From the NCBI GenBank assembly GCA_003254885.1, contig QANT01008891.1:1-64000 (forward strand): a stretch of 64,000 nt of DNA. Reading direction: 5' to 3'. A model generated the notes under the pieces. That model did no database searches and was not told the DNA's origin. It saw nothing but the letters and a program-made list of their open reading frames with translations. The DNA is from Purshia tridentata. Lineage: Eukaryota > Streptophyta > Magnoliopsida > Rosales > Rosaceae. Numbering within the stretch: the stretch's first letter is position 1; each line of letters starts with the position of its first letter. Shown here one piece after another: positions 1-12,831 of the stretch. Both the position numbers and the translations under genes were made by a program.

Positions 1-40
1 GGTCGGGGTGGTGGTGGATTGGAGTGGCTGGGCTTGCTCA

Positions 41-46
<6 letters not shown>

Positions 47-108
<62 letters not shown>
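47..108. repeat. long poly(T) tract
   Basis: An uninterrupted run of about 62 T bases is followed by AT-rich sequence with an ambiguous base at 119. It may be the poly(A) tail of a minus-strand retro-insertion that lies mostly outside the window, or an assembly weak point. No coding signal is seen around it. Confidence 0.8.
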
Positions 109-110
<2 letters not shown>

Positions 111-314
111 TAATATAANTTATTTATATATTTAATAATAGAAAACTAATATAAAATTACTATAATACCCTTAATTTTAACCTAAAAAGACTATAATACT
201 CTTAATTTTAACGGAGATATTGACGGAATTAGACGGAGGCGTGAAATTGCAAATTTTTTTTAATTCAGATAGAGGATTGATTCAATTTTTAATTTAGGTG
301 GTAAATTGCAAATA

Positions 315-386
315 GGGGTATAGTTCAGGTGAGTAATTTGGAAAAAAGCCAGGGTATAGTTCAGGTGGGTAATTTGGAAAAAAGCC
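315..386. repeat. two-copy 36-bp tandem repeat
   Basis: Two neighbouring copies (about 315-350 and 351-386) share the core TATAGTTCAGGTG followed by GTAATTTGGAAAAAAGCC and differ at very few positions. The AT-rich sequence from about 160 to 315 looks like transposon debris, but no termini could be defined. Confidence 0.75.
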
Positions 387-1764
387 TAAATATTTTATCC
401 TCCTCGACAAAAACAAAATCCTATGTTGTTGGATTAGGGATGGCAAAATGACCCACGAGTTACAAGAAAAATGGAAGTCGTTTAATTATCTTGTCATTTT
501 GTCATTGGATGATGATGTTTTGTATATATGTTGAGATGTTAACATGTGGGATTAGAAGAGGATCCATGTCCTTCTCTACTTTGTTACGTAGACCCTTCAA
601 CAACCTTTCCAATTTTATCCCAAGGCTTAGTATAAAGACTCCACAAACTTTCCAATTCTATCTAATTAAGAGTGTGCTGCCCGTCATTTGCTGCTGTGAT
701 CAGAAACGTAATATGTGAAGTTGGAATAGACTTTGTAAAAGGGATATATAATTGTGAGCAATTGTAAGGGACAATAAATAACCATCGTTAAATTGAAAAC
801 TCATTGACGTACTTAATGTATTTTGATCTAATCATTAAGTGCTGTTGCTCAAAATTTACATAAGAGCGTTCAAATACTAACTAGTTATTAAGTTAATAAG
901 AAACTAATTATTTACTCAGACCAATCAAATAATGAAATTATGACGTACTCATAATATGAGTAGTTCATTTTTTAAGTTTTCCTTCAAGAATTATCTTCAT
1001 AAAAATAAACCAAATTACAAATTATTTAATTATCTAAACGGTTAATTAAGTTTTTCAGTCCATATATATGTACGGAATTAATAAGTAATTTTTCAGTGTA
1101 GTTGTAACACTAGTATGCTATATGATCTTACTAATCTTTTTATGCTATAACATGTTTATATGTAATTATATATACTCTAAAGGGATAAATCCATCGTCCA
1201 TCTATATTATCACATATGAATTAGTAACATCACGTTATGGTATTAAGTTAATATTCAAAATTTTTCTGTAAAATCATGAAATTAACGTTATATCTTGGCC
1301 CAAGACAGAAGAAGTTGGAAACGTTATTAGTCATTGTAGGTGCACAAGTTTGTTTTCCTAAACTGATACCCCATGTTATTAACGAATACAATGTCCCACT
1401 CTACCAAATCAATAATATCCCATTGAATTCGTCAACCCATGCCCATTATTTCTGTACTTCCATGCTCTTTAAACTCCTTTTGACTCACTAGATAGAGACA
1501 AATTGGTGTCATTCTTCTTCTTCTTCATCTACTCATCTTTAAATAGCGTAATAATCTCATCATATTAAAGTCTTGAAATTCGGTTATGAACTGATTCATC
1601 TTCCTCTTCACGTTATGCTTGCTTGCCCTTTTAGGTACCCCTGCAGTTAAAGAGTGCCAAGTACATGAAAACAGCTGTTTAACCCCCTTCTCAAACAAAA
1701 CAACCCCCCACAAAAACCAAAGTTTGTCATCATCATTTCTTTCAGTCCGTCCTCTCCAAAAATC
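387..1764. other. intergenic region upstream of the DUF688-type gene
   Basis: AT-rich DNA with many stop codons; only short uncharacterised ORFs are present. The end nearest the gene has a TTTAAATA element near 1539 that could serve as a TATA box, followed by a CT-rich stretch near 1510-1530. Nothing else recognisable was seen. Confidence 0.5.
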
Positions 1765-2274
1765 ATGAGCCACAGAAAGGTTCATTCACAAGGAAGCATA
1801 CCCTTTGCATGGGAGGACAAGCCTGGGGTCTCCAAGGTCACCCACCAAGCATACCCTACAGAAACTGGGTCTCATGCTCTTAATTTTGCATCCCCAACTC
1901 CGGCGCAACCACCTGAAGACTCTGAGGATAGCCCCAAGGTCTTGAATCATAATCATCATGAGCACATGAAGATCCCTCTCCCTCCATGCCCGTTAAAGCC
2001 TCCGAGCAGAAGCACTTCGGCCAAGGGACTTAAGTGGCAAGCAGACCCTTTTCTTTTGGCTTACAAAGAGTGCACCAAAAGTGGAAGTTTGAATACAGGT
2101 AAGTTGGGTACTGAGAATAATAATAAGAAAGGTGTTGAACTAAGTATTGGGTCTAAAGTAAGGAAGTGCAAGTACTCCTCCATGTTTTCGTGCAAGAGTT
2201 CATGTGATGTTAGAGCTAACAATTTTGTAAAGCTTCCTCCAATTACTAGAGACAGAAGTCGCTCTTCCAGATGA
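1765..2274 (+). CDS. DUF688-type protein, short form
   Basis: A single-exon gene for 169 aa. Near the N-terminus (residues 11-24) it has SIPFAWEDKPGVSK, the block that marks the plant DUF688 family (Ser/Ile-Pro-Phe-x-Trp-Glu-x-x-Pro-Gly-x-x-Lys). A Pro-rich middle (residues 44-86) and a basic Ser/Arg-rich C-terminus follow. The ATG lies directly before the conserved block and is the first ATG of the frame, which supports the start. No signal peptide or membrane segment is seen. The family's biochemical role is unknown, so none is assigned. A TTTAAATA element about 225 bp upstream may be the TATA box. It is shorter than many DUF688 proteins and could be a family member that keeps only the N-terminal part. 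Confidence 0.8.
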   Translation: MSHRKVHSQGSIPFAWEDKPGVSKVTHQAYPTETGSHALNFASPTPAQPPEDSEDSPKVLNHNHHEHMKIPLPPCPLKPPSRSTSAKGLKWQADPFLLAYKECTKSGSLNTGKLGTENNNKKGVELSIGSKVRKCKYSSMFSCKSSCDVRANNFVKLPPITRDRSRSSR

Positions 2275-4228
2275 AAATTGATGAGTGTTTGTTTGTTTCT
2301 TGTTTCCAAAAAAATTAATCCTTATATCTAGGGCCAAACTAGAATTTTTATATATGTGATTTCTAGGGATTCATAATCTCACACATAACATTACATGGTT
2401 ATATATCTTGCCAAGTTGTTTGTCAAAAGAACATTTTCGATTTCAAATATATTATGTATGATTAATTAATGGCAATGTTTTAGAGATTCTATTATGATGT
2501 TGATTTCTTCTTCACATAACCTTAGGATTAATAAATATGAAGATAATGGATTGAATTGATTGCTAGCTTACACATTGAGCTGAGCTTATGGTCTAATGGT
2601 ATACTCTTTGTAATATCATTTCAATACCTAGGGGATTACATTTGTTTGTTTAATGTCCACCATGAAATTAATCTCTCTCTCAGTCTGTTGGTAATTCTCA
2701 TCAAGTGCATGAGGAAAACATATGGGGGTCCATTATGAGATTATATAATTAGAAGGATAATGTGAATTAATAATAATGAATTTATTTGGCAAGTGAAGCA
2801 TAAATTTGTAGTGTGCAAGATGAAGGTGTTTGCTTTGAAACACTTGTCCTTTGGTATACATGTCGGTTTGACACTGCTCTGCTTAGAAGAGACGTACTGA
2901 TCGAGTAGAAAGAAGTAAACAAAATGCACAAGCAAAGGAACACTCACACACCATCTTTTGAAGCATCTCTCTACAACCCTGCCTGCATAGAACTATAGAA
3001 GGTGCCTACAAAAGTTCAAAGCTATAATGTATAGTCTCCCCAAATTGGTCACTTTAGCATTGGGCCACCCACGCAGGCTGAAGGAGGCTCATTTACCTGG
3101 ATCCTTTTTTTGTGTGTGGTGAACCTAACAATTAATTGACATGATTAGTTTTGCAAATTCATGGGTCAGATAGAATTTACAAAAGCCAATTTGATGGGTC
3201 ATATTTTTTGGGCCAGACTAGAAGAGTGGGTTTGGGCTTCTGGGTATTTTGTTTTAATATTCTAAAAAGAAAGAGTGGGCTTGGGAAATCTCACTTCATG
3301 GGAAGGATATCAAAAGGGGGCATCTAAAAACAAAATCCTATTTCTTTTCCCACCCCACTCAAAATGTTTTCCCTATGACCTTTCATGGAACTCACTGTTT
3401 ATGGGCGGATCTCACACCTTTGCATCACATAAAAACTAACTACAAATATGGATTTGGGCCGATCAGCAACAACTAAACCCAAACTTTAAAGGTCATGCCA
3501 GTTCAGGACCAGGTTGTTTAAGAGATCATGACTACCATCTGGCCTCTGATGAAAGCTAATCATCAAGGTGCTTGATAGTATGATCCCAATTGTATAGGGT
3601 GTTCCTTTTTTTTCTGTACTCAATAGATTACTTAACAAACCCACCTTTAAAATCTTGGTACAAACATGAAATTTTAGATATCTAATATTCTGATTCACTA
3701 GTTAACCAATTGTAACCGCTACGAACATGGAGATTGATATTATTATAGTGAGGGATGAGCAAAAATCTACAGCTCAAATTCGAAATTATTTTGATTCATC
3801 CTCCCCATGAGAATTGTGACACCATTTGACTCTTCACTTTTTCCGATACAAAGAATTAGTCAATCAAATAATAGATAATAAATGGCTTTTTTTTTCCTTC
3901 TAATAAATAATTTGGACTATTATTACTGCATAAGTGCATATGCGTGAATAGATGGTTTAAATATATAATGATTAGAATAATTCCCTGTTTATCCCCTAAA
4001 TTCTTTCCATCACGTTCTTTGTTTATATATTAATATGTGAATTAGGTATGACTAGAATTGAAGTGACTTATAGCAACCACTGTCCGCAAGTTGAATAGTA
4101 AGTGTATTAAAAATTAAAAATTATATTTTGTTCATGTTTTGAAGTCTATACAATACCCTCATCTAATGTCAAGTCAAACAAATCGAAGAATAGAGTGCTG
4201 GTATAATATTCCATTTATATACTTTTAA

Positions 4229-4276
4229 ACTTGAGGGGTTCTTGTTGGCCAAAAAAAAAAACTTGAGGGGTTCTTG
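4229..4276 (+). repeat. micro-insertion with 16-bp flanking direct repeats
   Basis: ACTTGAGGGGTTCTTG occurs at 4229-4244 and again, identically, at 4261-4276. Between the copies is only TTGGCC followed by ten A bases (4245-4260). An exact direct repeat around a poly(A)-ended insert looks like target-primed retro-insertion of an extremely 5'-truncated RNA. Confidence 0.6.
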
Positions 4277-6442
4277 GTATTAAATTAATCTCCAAGCGAC
4301 ATCTATATATAGTAGGGATGTTCGAAATAATATTATTTGGTCACGAATTAAGTACAACATGCATGTATTGAAGTATATTTTTATTTTATATTTTGGTTGA
4401 AAACGTGTCTAGTTTTAAAATTAAATAAGAGAAAAGGACACATATTTATCGGAAAAAATTTATAGTAGGTGTTACCAATGGATCTCCTCAATAAACTATA
4501 AATTGTGTTTTAATTTCCTTTATGATTGTTATGACTTACAAATACAATCTTAGAAAAAAAATTGCTCCTTATTTATTTACTTTTTTTTATAATTTGAAGG
4601 AGGATGTCAACTGGAAATTCAATTAGTTAATAGCTAGTTGATCTTGTGATCCTCTTTAGGCTTCATTTATCACTATGTTAAGTTTTTACTTCAAATATAG
4701 TACAAATTATATATACCTTAAAATCCTTTGAAGGTCTACAACTCAAACACTCTAAAATAACATCATTTGATGTGTTCCAATAGAAGGGAATTAGTTGTCG
4801 TCACATATATAGTCAATTTGATGACTCATAGTAACAAAAATATTCGTAGTAAAATTTTGGTTCACGAAAATTATAAGAAAATTATATATTGTATACTTGT
4901 GAGAGAAGATAGTGGATATCATATCATGTTAAAGAAGATAATGGAAATCCTAAATGAACCAAAAAATACGTCAAGAAAAGTTACTATCCTTCAATTTTCT
5001 AAAAGTTTTATGACTTAAGAGGTAACTAGCTATATCCCACCTAAAAGGTAAAAAATTCTAAACAAGGAACTAATAAAAAAAATCATCTTAATTACTTTCA
5101 ACCCCAAACTTGAATAGAAACCTTAAACTAAGATCACTAAAAAAGTTTTTTGACCAAGATGCTTACAAAGCCATCGTTCTCATCTAGCTTGTAGAATAGG
5201 CACATCCTAGATCTTCCTTTGATAGATGCTTGTTCAAATAATCTAAGTTACTCCTTTTTTTATTTTTTTTATTTCGACTAGTATAATCTCTCTGTCATAG
5301 ATAGGGTAGGAAATATACTTCACCAAAAAAAAGTAGAAAAAAACAAACATTAATTATAGGTTTTGTTTCCTAGTCTCATTCTTTCTTAGATTCTTCGTAA
5401 GTACGGTTTTTGGGTTATGTACAGTACGTACAAAGACTTTATATGTATTTATATAATCTGTCACATAAATGATAAATCATAGGTTGTTACTTGTTAGTAG
5501 CCGTAGGCATGTAGCATTGTAGGTATCTATCATATTCATCTTTTAAATACTACTTTCTATCACATGATGCCTATAATTTTTATTTCTCAGTGGAATTAAT
5601 GGTGCAAAGAATGCCCAACCAGAACTTGAAGAGACCTTGTTCTAAATGTATTTTATACATTTAACTCTAGGGATCAGTTAATCTATTTTATTCTCTAAGC
5701 ATGTATGGTATTTTTCTCACTAGTTGAGCAGATAGTGAAAGATCTTTATATATATTCATGTTAATTATTATATACATGTCTTTGTAAGTGTGGAATCTCA
5801 CATTTAAGTTTATTTGTAGAATTCCTCATGGGCTCACTCAACATTGTATTTCGATAATTGAAACTGTCTATTTTTTTTGTCTTCACTAAAAGATTGTGCT
5901 TGCAAAAAATTAAATTAAAAGGAAACTATTTGATTATTGATTAAATGATCACAATTTCAAGTATTTATTGAATATTTTGTTCGTCTGTTTATTTAATCAA
6001 AGTTCGATAATTTAATGGTTTTTTATTTACTTAATTTGTTACAAAGATAATATTTGATTACATACTTAAAAATAAACGATTTGGATCGTTTAAATACTAT
6101 ATAAAATACACTCTTATAGGATATTTCATAAATATGACATATTACACTTAAAAGGTCTGTTATATATATATACAGGAAACCAAAGCTTGCTATGGTCATG
6201 CAACATTTTAAATACTTAAAAATGTCATCTCGTGCAACGTTACAAGATGGAAAATAAATTTAGATTATTTAGGGGCGGCAATCAAGTCACATTGTGTCAC
6301 ATTCACTTGGATCGTGTGCCATTTCATGTTCATGTCGGAGACTATTCAATCCTAACCTAATTGTTTTTAATATTAATCATGTAAATGAATTGATATTGTT
6401 TTCTAGAATGTGTATTAATTGTGTTGTATTTTTGTTTTTATT

Positions 6443-6645
6443 AATTAAGTTGTGTCAATGAGATTTAAATTCAGAACTTACTTTAATAAAGGGAGATTAT
6501 GTTATTTACTAGACCAAACAGTCATTAACAATCGTGTTGTTTATAAAAAGATTTATATGTCATTAATAATCATTTCGTCTAAAGAATCTAATCTCCCATT
6601 AAAGAATGTCCTGAAGTAGAAGTAAAATCTCATGGAAGATAATTC
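6443..6645. repeat. diverged inverted repeat with tRNA-like (SINE-like) arms
   Basis: Reading the minus strand from about 6520 gives a TGGTCTAGTAAA-like box A, a shared AATCTCCC, and a box-B-like TTCTGAATTTAAATCTC. A similar order (TCGTCTAAAG, AATCTCCC, AAAATCTCATGG) is present on the plus strand at about 6578-6635. The two arms therefore face each other. Either two old tRNA-derived SINE copies in opposite orientation or a decayed fold-back element would explain this. Confidence 0.35.
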
Positions 6646-9389
6646 CTAATTATTTTTAGATCCACATGAGTTGAGAATAAAATTTTCTTATTTTTAAGTC
6701 ACACGTACTTGTTATTAGTTATATGATCCCCATGAAATAAAAATCTAACTTATTCAAATGCTAGTAAAATTAAGAAAAAAATGTATAATTCTATAAAAAT
6801 GTATACAATAATATATCAAGAAATTAATTAATGAGAAACATCTAAAAAATGGTAATTTTCTTTATATAATATCAATTAAATTGGACTCTCGTACCAAACC
6901 GAGTTTTTCAAATTTAATAATAATTTTGACCTATTTTTAATAATTAAAATTTGTAAGTTGTGTCATTTTCTGAGTTAATATTAAGGATCTGTTAATTTGA
7001 GATTATGGTGAAATATCTAAAAATTATTATGAGTGACAATTCTAGACTACTCACAACAGTTTTGGTGTTTGGTAATTGATACTTTTATAATTGACAACCA
7101 TATATGGTGATATTGATCAACAGTTACAGTTGTATTTTTGAATTTTTCTTCTTTAGACTCTGTGTATTATTTTATTTTGTGGTGGTGTATCAAGTTATTA
7201 ACATTTCATAAGCAACATGTAAAGAAAAACTATATGAATGAATTTGTTAGCCTAAATGTGGGTTGTCACTGACCAATAATACTAACAACCACGCTATAAG
7301 CGAGTGTTTGACGCCAAAACTTAAAACTGAGCCGGATGAACAATTTTTTGACTGATTTTTATTGATCAATGCATTTATGATTTGGCCTTATAAAAATTAT
7401 AAACACTGTAAATAAAATTTGAAAAGGTTTAATATTTTGTAGAGTAAAGATTAAAAGCTCCGTTTCTCACCAAAATAAAATTAAATTAAAGGGTTTATTT
7501 GGTGCAAGTCTTTTTTAGATACTATTTTTGTTTTCGTTTATGATATTTATAGATGAAACAAGAAATTTTTTCAAACAAGTATCAAACAGCATCTATACTC
7601 TCTAAGAATATTCCCCATATCTCTAAGAATGTGATTGAGATCTACAAAGCAAGCTCCTAGATCCGAGGAGGACCCAAATTCTTGAACAAAATTATATGTT
7701 TTGCAATCTTTGGCATGGTTTTGCTACTTTTTTTTTGTAATTGAATTATTGGAGTTGTTACTTGTCTCACAAACGTGGATCACCCAACATTTCTAAACCT
7801 AAAAGAGGACATAATCATAATCTTAGGGCCTTAGGCTTTGATAAAAGATCGATTGTGAACCATAATTCATCATAATTAACAAAAGAATGACTAATTTTTA
7901 ATTTGCAGTTCTGGTCAAGTAGGCTTAAACAATGATTAATTATTATCCCTAAGTGCAAAGTGAAATACGTACCCAACTTTTTAGCAATTTATTTAATAGA
8001 AGAAAATTACATCAGCTACCAAAATCAAAGTTCCACTTGGACTGGGAGGCATGGGAGCAGGCCCCAATTAACTTGCATGGGTCTTGGCCTTGGGGACCCC
8101 AATTAGATTTTGCAAATAAGCTGTGGACCGTCCAATAATTAATTGTACCCATTTAAAATTCAATTTAATTTCAATGTGAAGTGAACTTGTATACAAATAT
8201 CTAAAAGGCTATCTAGAAGCATCGAACCTTACCCATTAATTTTGAGTAAATTATGTGTGGGCAGAGAGTGACAGGGTCTCATAATATGAGCATCAACGAC
8301 TGAAGGAGTGACACGTGTTCATTTTATTAGCGATGGAAAATGAGTATTTGGAGTTTTAAAACTTAGGAGTGAAGAAAGAAAGGGACAGGGGAGGCAGTGA
8401 GACACTTTCATGCCCTAAAAAATAAAACATTAAGATTCATGCTTTTTTAGAAATGATTTAATTAATTAATGGGTTCCAGTGCATACCTACCCCCACTAAA
8501 TCAAACCGGGTCAATTAAGTACTCTACGTGCAGCTAGATCGCTGTGATGAAGTATAAAATAGTTGTAATATTATTATTCAATTTCACTATGGAGGTTTAG
8601 TAATAAATCTCTATAAATAATTATTCTAAAGTACTTTTCACTATCATATTTTTTTAATTCATAATTTCTATACTTGGGGTTAAGTTCTTTTGCCTTCTAT
8701 ACTTGTATTGATGAATTTAAAGTTTTCTCTTTAATTAAAACCTTGGTGCAATTTTAAAAAAATATCTTGCATAATGTATTCAATATAGAAATTATTGAAT
8801 AGTTTGGTTAGAATTCTAACCGTAGAATTACTAAAAGTGCATCCAAATTCAATTCCCCTCTTCCAACTCAAAAAAATGAATTAATTAATATGGGTATGTA
8901 AAAGATAGTCCTCTTTGGCTTTCATCTTATTTGACTCATAATGTAACAGTAGTTTGGAGAAAGTTTAATGACTAATTTGCCTACGGGCATTTTCCCTTAA
9001 AAAAAAAGAAGGACGATTACTAACTTAATTTTGGATAATTATATTTATCCACAATTCTTAAATATTATCTCAAACTAAATTTATATTTTGACCTTACATC
9101 GTTTAATAGTTTTTGCAACTCTAAGTTTCAATCAAGATTTTTTCAAGTCCAATCTACCTAGCTAGCTTATTAAGAATTTTAAGCACCTTTAAATATTTTT
9201 TCTAAGCCGCTTTACCTATTGGACAATTGAGTTGCTATCGAAAAACACTGATAGCTACACCTGGAAATGAAGATGATAACGTGTCATGCAGACTATAGTT
9301 CAAGTTAATTAGTCCCTTGCAACAAGGCCAATTAGGGTTACGAGCTCTAGCTTATATAGGGCTGGAACACAGACAAACTTAACATAGTG

Positions 9390-9435
9390 AGGTGTCTTCT
9401 CAGTTTTTTTTGGCCAAAAGGTGTCTTCTCAGTTT
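9390..9435 (-). repeat. micro-insertion with 17-bp flanking direct repeats
   Basis: AGGTGTCTTCTCAGTTT is found at 9390-9406 and again at 9419-9435. The 12-bp insert between them reads TTTGGCCAAAAA on the minus strand. It shares the TTGGCC plus A-run core with the insert at 4245-4260. Confidence 0.6.
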
Positions 9436-11877
9436 CACATTTCGTAACTCATCAGAAATACATGCATTACAAAAAGAAGCTAGCTAGCTAGAGGGTTTTA
9501 ATTATTTACTGTCCATGTTGTTATTAAAAAAACATACTTTTTGAATTAAAAGATAATTAAAATGGGGTGACGATAGCACCCCTTTTTTTGTTATGCACTG
9601 ATTGGATTATGTCATTGATCACAACTTCTGACCCCCTTCTCAGTAAGATTAAGAAAATTAAAAACTTGTGGCCCCTTCTTTTCCTAGAAATATGATATTA
9701 AAGTCATTAATCACTTTATTTTTACAAAAGCTCTCATCTTCTTCGCACTTAATCCAAAACCAATCAATTCTAATAGAGGAAAAGTGAGTAAAGTGATGTA
9801 CTTGCTTGAAATTGAAATTTGAATATAGAAAGAGACACATTCGATCGCTACATGTGGTGACTTCTGTCCATGAATTAATTTTCCTTATATTTTGTTGGGA
9901 CATATTTTTAATGGAAATTTCTATATGCCAATGTTTATTTGACCCACCTATTCTCTACACCCTTAATGATCGAGATTTTGAAATTTTTAATTTTTCTTGC
10001 AACACCGATCATAATCCTGAAAACAATGTATGATTAAGTAATTATTTTACTTGAGAATATTTTAATAATAAAATTATTTTAAGTGGTGGGTGGAATTTTC
10101 AATTTAATAAGTATAGAAGCTTCTATGTTTAATTATTGGTTAATGTAAGAATTACTAAATTGTTTTAGTAATTTTTACATTAATTAGTAATACATATTAA
10201 TGCTCTTATCCTCAAAAATCTTTCTATATCCTAACCACTTATAAGAGTACAAGTCTCTCTATAAGGCCATTGACAATTGATTTTGAGTTTTATGTTTCAA
10301 TTTTACATTATTTATGTGTGTGGCCTAAATGACAATACACATAAAGGAGTGTGTTGTGAGTATATATTCTACATCTGTTAAATAACCCTTGCATAATAGA
10401 ATATAAAGTCTTCAATATCTCCACCAATTGAAATGAGACGGTACTCTTTAATATAAGTGAATCTCATTTTTTTTCTTTTTAATTTTCAATTATATGAAAG
10501 GAGTTTAAATTTTGGCTTTCTAGGGTCAAAAAACATGGCTGACAAAAATTAGACAAAAACAAAAAAATATGGAAATTGTGACTGAAACTTTAACATATCT
10601 TTTTTTAACATTTTATTAACTAATTTGATAAAATAAAAAAAATTGGGGGAGGATGGCTGACAGCTGGGGGTCACACCGATGGCCTTGGGCCGCTGAGAAT
10701 TGGCAAGAGATGGTGGGTTGGTCACGCATGCAGGGAGCAAAGTAAGAGGCAATTGAAATTTCTTTAGCTCCAATTTTTGAAAAATTTGACCAATTTTTTG
10801 AAATTTTTTTTTTTTGAGTAGGAAGATGTCTTGAGGGAATAAATATACATATATATATGTTATATATGCATCATTTCAGTTTGATTTATATTGTTTATCA
10901 ACTTTTTTTGGTCAATTTTTTGAGATCTAATAGTTCTTTACGTAATATCAAAACTCTAATTCTAGGTCTTGAATCAAAATTATTTATATCTCCTTATATA
11001 GAATGAGACACACTAGTAGGAATAGTAGTGTTAGTTTGATATCCATTATTAATCTACACAAGAGTGCATCATTGTCCACTATTCAAAAAGTAAAGACTAT
11101 TGCTTGATTAATGATTTTGGCATCTCCATTTTATACCCAGTAGAGGGAAAAAGAGAAGAAAGAAGGCTGCAGTCTGTGTTTGAAAGACAATATTAACCTT
11201 CAGAATATCCGTTTGCAATTTATCCTTTTATCATATGATTCGATGGTAAATTTCATACGTCTACATTAAATATTAACATAATGGGTGGGGCACATGGTCT
11301 TTTCATGTTCCTCCATTTCAAGGTCGTCAGTGCTCTCGTGCATATCAAAAGAGGTCCATCACATATAAAATAAGTACTTCTGAAAGCCAAGCGAACGATA
11401 TAATTAATTAAATATGGAAAAAATCTAGCAGCACATTGGCACAAGTTTCAGGGCTTTGCACACGCCATATCTATATATATATGTGGACCGACATTAATTA
11501 TAACTTAGTTTTATTATATATGAAAGTGGAGCTTCAATAAACGATCGACCTTGGTATTACCGAACAATAACAAGCTACAAAATGGCTTCATAAACAAAAC
11601 ATTAATAGCCTAATTTTTTTACAGAACATATATATAATAATAGCCCCAGGTTTTCCACACGAAAACCATCATTTTCCAAACCCACTCAATTTTTTTCTTT
11701 GTTGCAAAAATCACCATAGCTAGGCGTACCCCACCATTTACTTTAGCAGCTTTTTATATAATTACAAAGAGAGAGACTGAGAGAGAGAGAGGTGCATGTA
11801 TTGCTCCTTGTTGATCTCATTTTAGGAAATTTAATGGGTTTGTTATGATAATAATATTAATATTATTATAGGTCTAA

Positions 11878-12459
11878 TTACGTAATTAATGATGGGGTTT
11901 GTTCCGAAATAACGGTATTGCAAGGCCATGCAGGAGACAAGTGCTGAAGTTGCCGGAAAACCAAAATTTGACGGATGTCCGACAACTTCTGTCGGAGCAT
12001 CGTGTGTTCGGACCGGAGCCTATCGTTGTCAGTTCGTACCCGCTGAAAATGGTACAGGACAACCCGCAACCGGTTGCTAAGTTCCCGATTCTGAATCCTA
12101 AGCCCGTTCACCTGGTTCCTTAGGTTTTCTAAGTGCTTTTGCTTTCGCATCCGCGACCGCCTCGCCGATTCCCGGTTCGATATCTTCCGCCTCCACTGCC
12201 GATCGTCCACCACGGAAACCGTCCGGTTCGGCCGGTCTGGGTTATCATCCGAACCGGAACTCGAAATGACCGGTTTGTGGGATTGGGCAGCAATATTGCC
12301 CGAGTTAGGGTTGGACATGATGAAAGGTTTGGGGGATTTGATGGGTGGGGTTGGACCGAAAAGTTCGGGGCAGTCGACCCACGGCGTAAAGCCGCCATCG
12401 AAAGCGGAAAAATGGAGGAGGGGGTCGGAGGGCAGCATGGCGGGAACAGTAGACAACAT
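11878..12459 (-). CDS. bZIP transcription factor (bZIP5/6-like, group S type)
   Basis: An intronless gene for 193 aa, as usual for group S plant bZIP proteins, which bind ACGT-core DNA as dimers in the nucleus. The basic region has the invariant N-x7-R pattern (NRESARRSR, Asn95 to Arg103). The zipper keeps heptad spacing at Leu113, Leu120, Leu127, Val134, Val141, Leu148 and Leu155; the central positions are Val rather than Leu. The N-terminal 80 residues are Pro/Ser-rich. The ATG is the first in frame and lies about 85 bp after a TATA-like element. On family resemblance and gene neighbourhood (next to a PSK gene) it best fits Arabidopsis bZIP6/bZIP5 rather than the sucrose-regulated S1 members, but the exact orthology needs a tree. 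ORFs in other frames here are GC-rich shadows. Confidence 0.92.
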   Translation of the reverse strand: MLSTVPAMLPSDPLLHFSAFDGGFTPWVDCPELFGPTPPIKSPKPFIMSNPNSGNIAAQSHKPVISSSGSDDNPDRPNRTVSVVDDRQWRRKISNRESARRSRMRKQKHLENLRNQVNGLRIQNRELSNRLRVVLYHFQRVRTDNDRLRSEHTMLRQKLSDIRQILVFRQLQHLSPAWPCNTVISEQTPSLIT

Positions 12460-12542
12460 GACTACCTGCTACAACAACTGTCTCTTTTACTAAAGGAGGA
12501 AGGGGGGAGGAGGAAAGGGAAGAAACGAAGCGTAGGCGCCTC

Positions 12543-12550
12543 ATATTTAT
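12543..12550 (-). promoter_or_regulatory. TATA-like element of the bZIP gene
   Basis: Minus-strand ATAAATAT lies about 85 bp before the bZIP ATG, leaving a leader of roughly 50-60 nt that is rich in CCTCC. Confidence 0.5.
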
Positions 12551-12821
12551 GGGCAAAAATTGAACCGTAATACGTAATTAATTCACTAACCAAGGGCATT
12601 ATCGTCACGAGGACATGTATAATTTAGCAAGTCGTGTATGTACATACAGGGCTTGGCTTTTGAGTCAGGTGGCACTATGTGGTGTGGACCGTGGGGGCTT
12701 ATTTCATATTAATAAGCTCCAACTTTTTAAAGGGCTGACGTAACCTTTGGTGGGTCCCGGCAAAGGCAGGATTTTCAAGCTTAGTCACTAAGAAACAAAG
12801 AGACTCCTGGGTCCCACTAAG

Positions 12822-12831
12822 AACACGTGTT
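12822..12831. promoter_or_regulatory. palindromic G-box upstream of the bZIP gene
   Basis: AACACGTGTT is a perfect 10-bp palindrome around CACGTG, about 275 bp upstream of the TATA-like element. G-boxes are classic bZIP/bHLH sites, so autoregulation is possible but is inference only. Confidence 0.45.

Larger units (their letters stand above)
2275..11877. other. 9.6-kb gene-free AT-rich region
   Basis: No ORF here shows a recognisable domain or an exon-like compositional shift. Candidate ORFs at 2556-2738, 4767-5018, 7953-8138 and 9806-10033 are short, lack conserved motifs and were not accepted. What can be seen: two micro-insertions with flanking direct repeats (4229-4276 and 9390-9435), a diverged inverted pair of tRNA-like segments (about 6443-6645), a G-box CACGTG at 8312-8317, and many homopolymer runs. 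A purine-rich GA stretch at 11767-11791 lies just past the 3' end of the bZIP gene. Confidence 0.6.

Noticed and set aside
2556-2620. tRNA-like box A TGGTCTAATGG near 2588
   Set aside because: No matching box B or poly(A) tail follows, so neither a tRNA gene nor a SINE is supported.
7953-8138. ORF of 61 codons with several Trp residues
   Set aside because: No motif, no exon neighbours and no flanking splice signals; most likely chance.
11899-12570. Plus- and minus-strand ORFs in other frames over the bZIP gene
   Set aside because: The bZIP frame has an unmistakable basic region and zipper; the others have no motif and follow from local GC richness.
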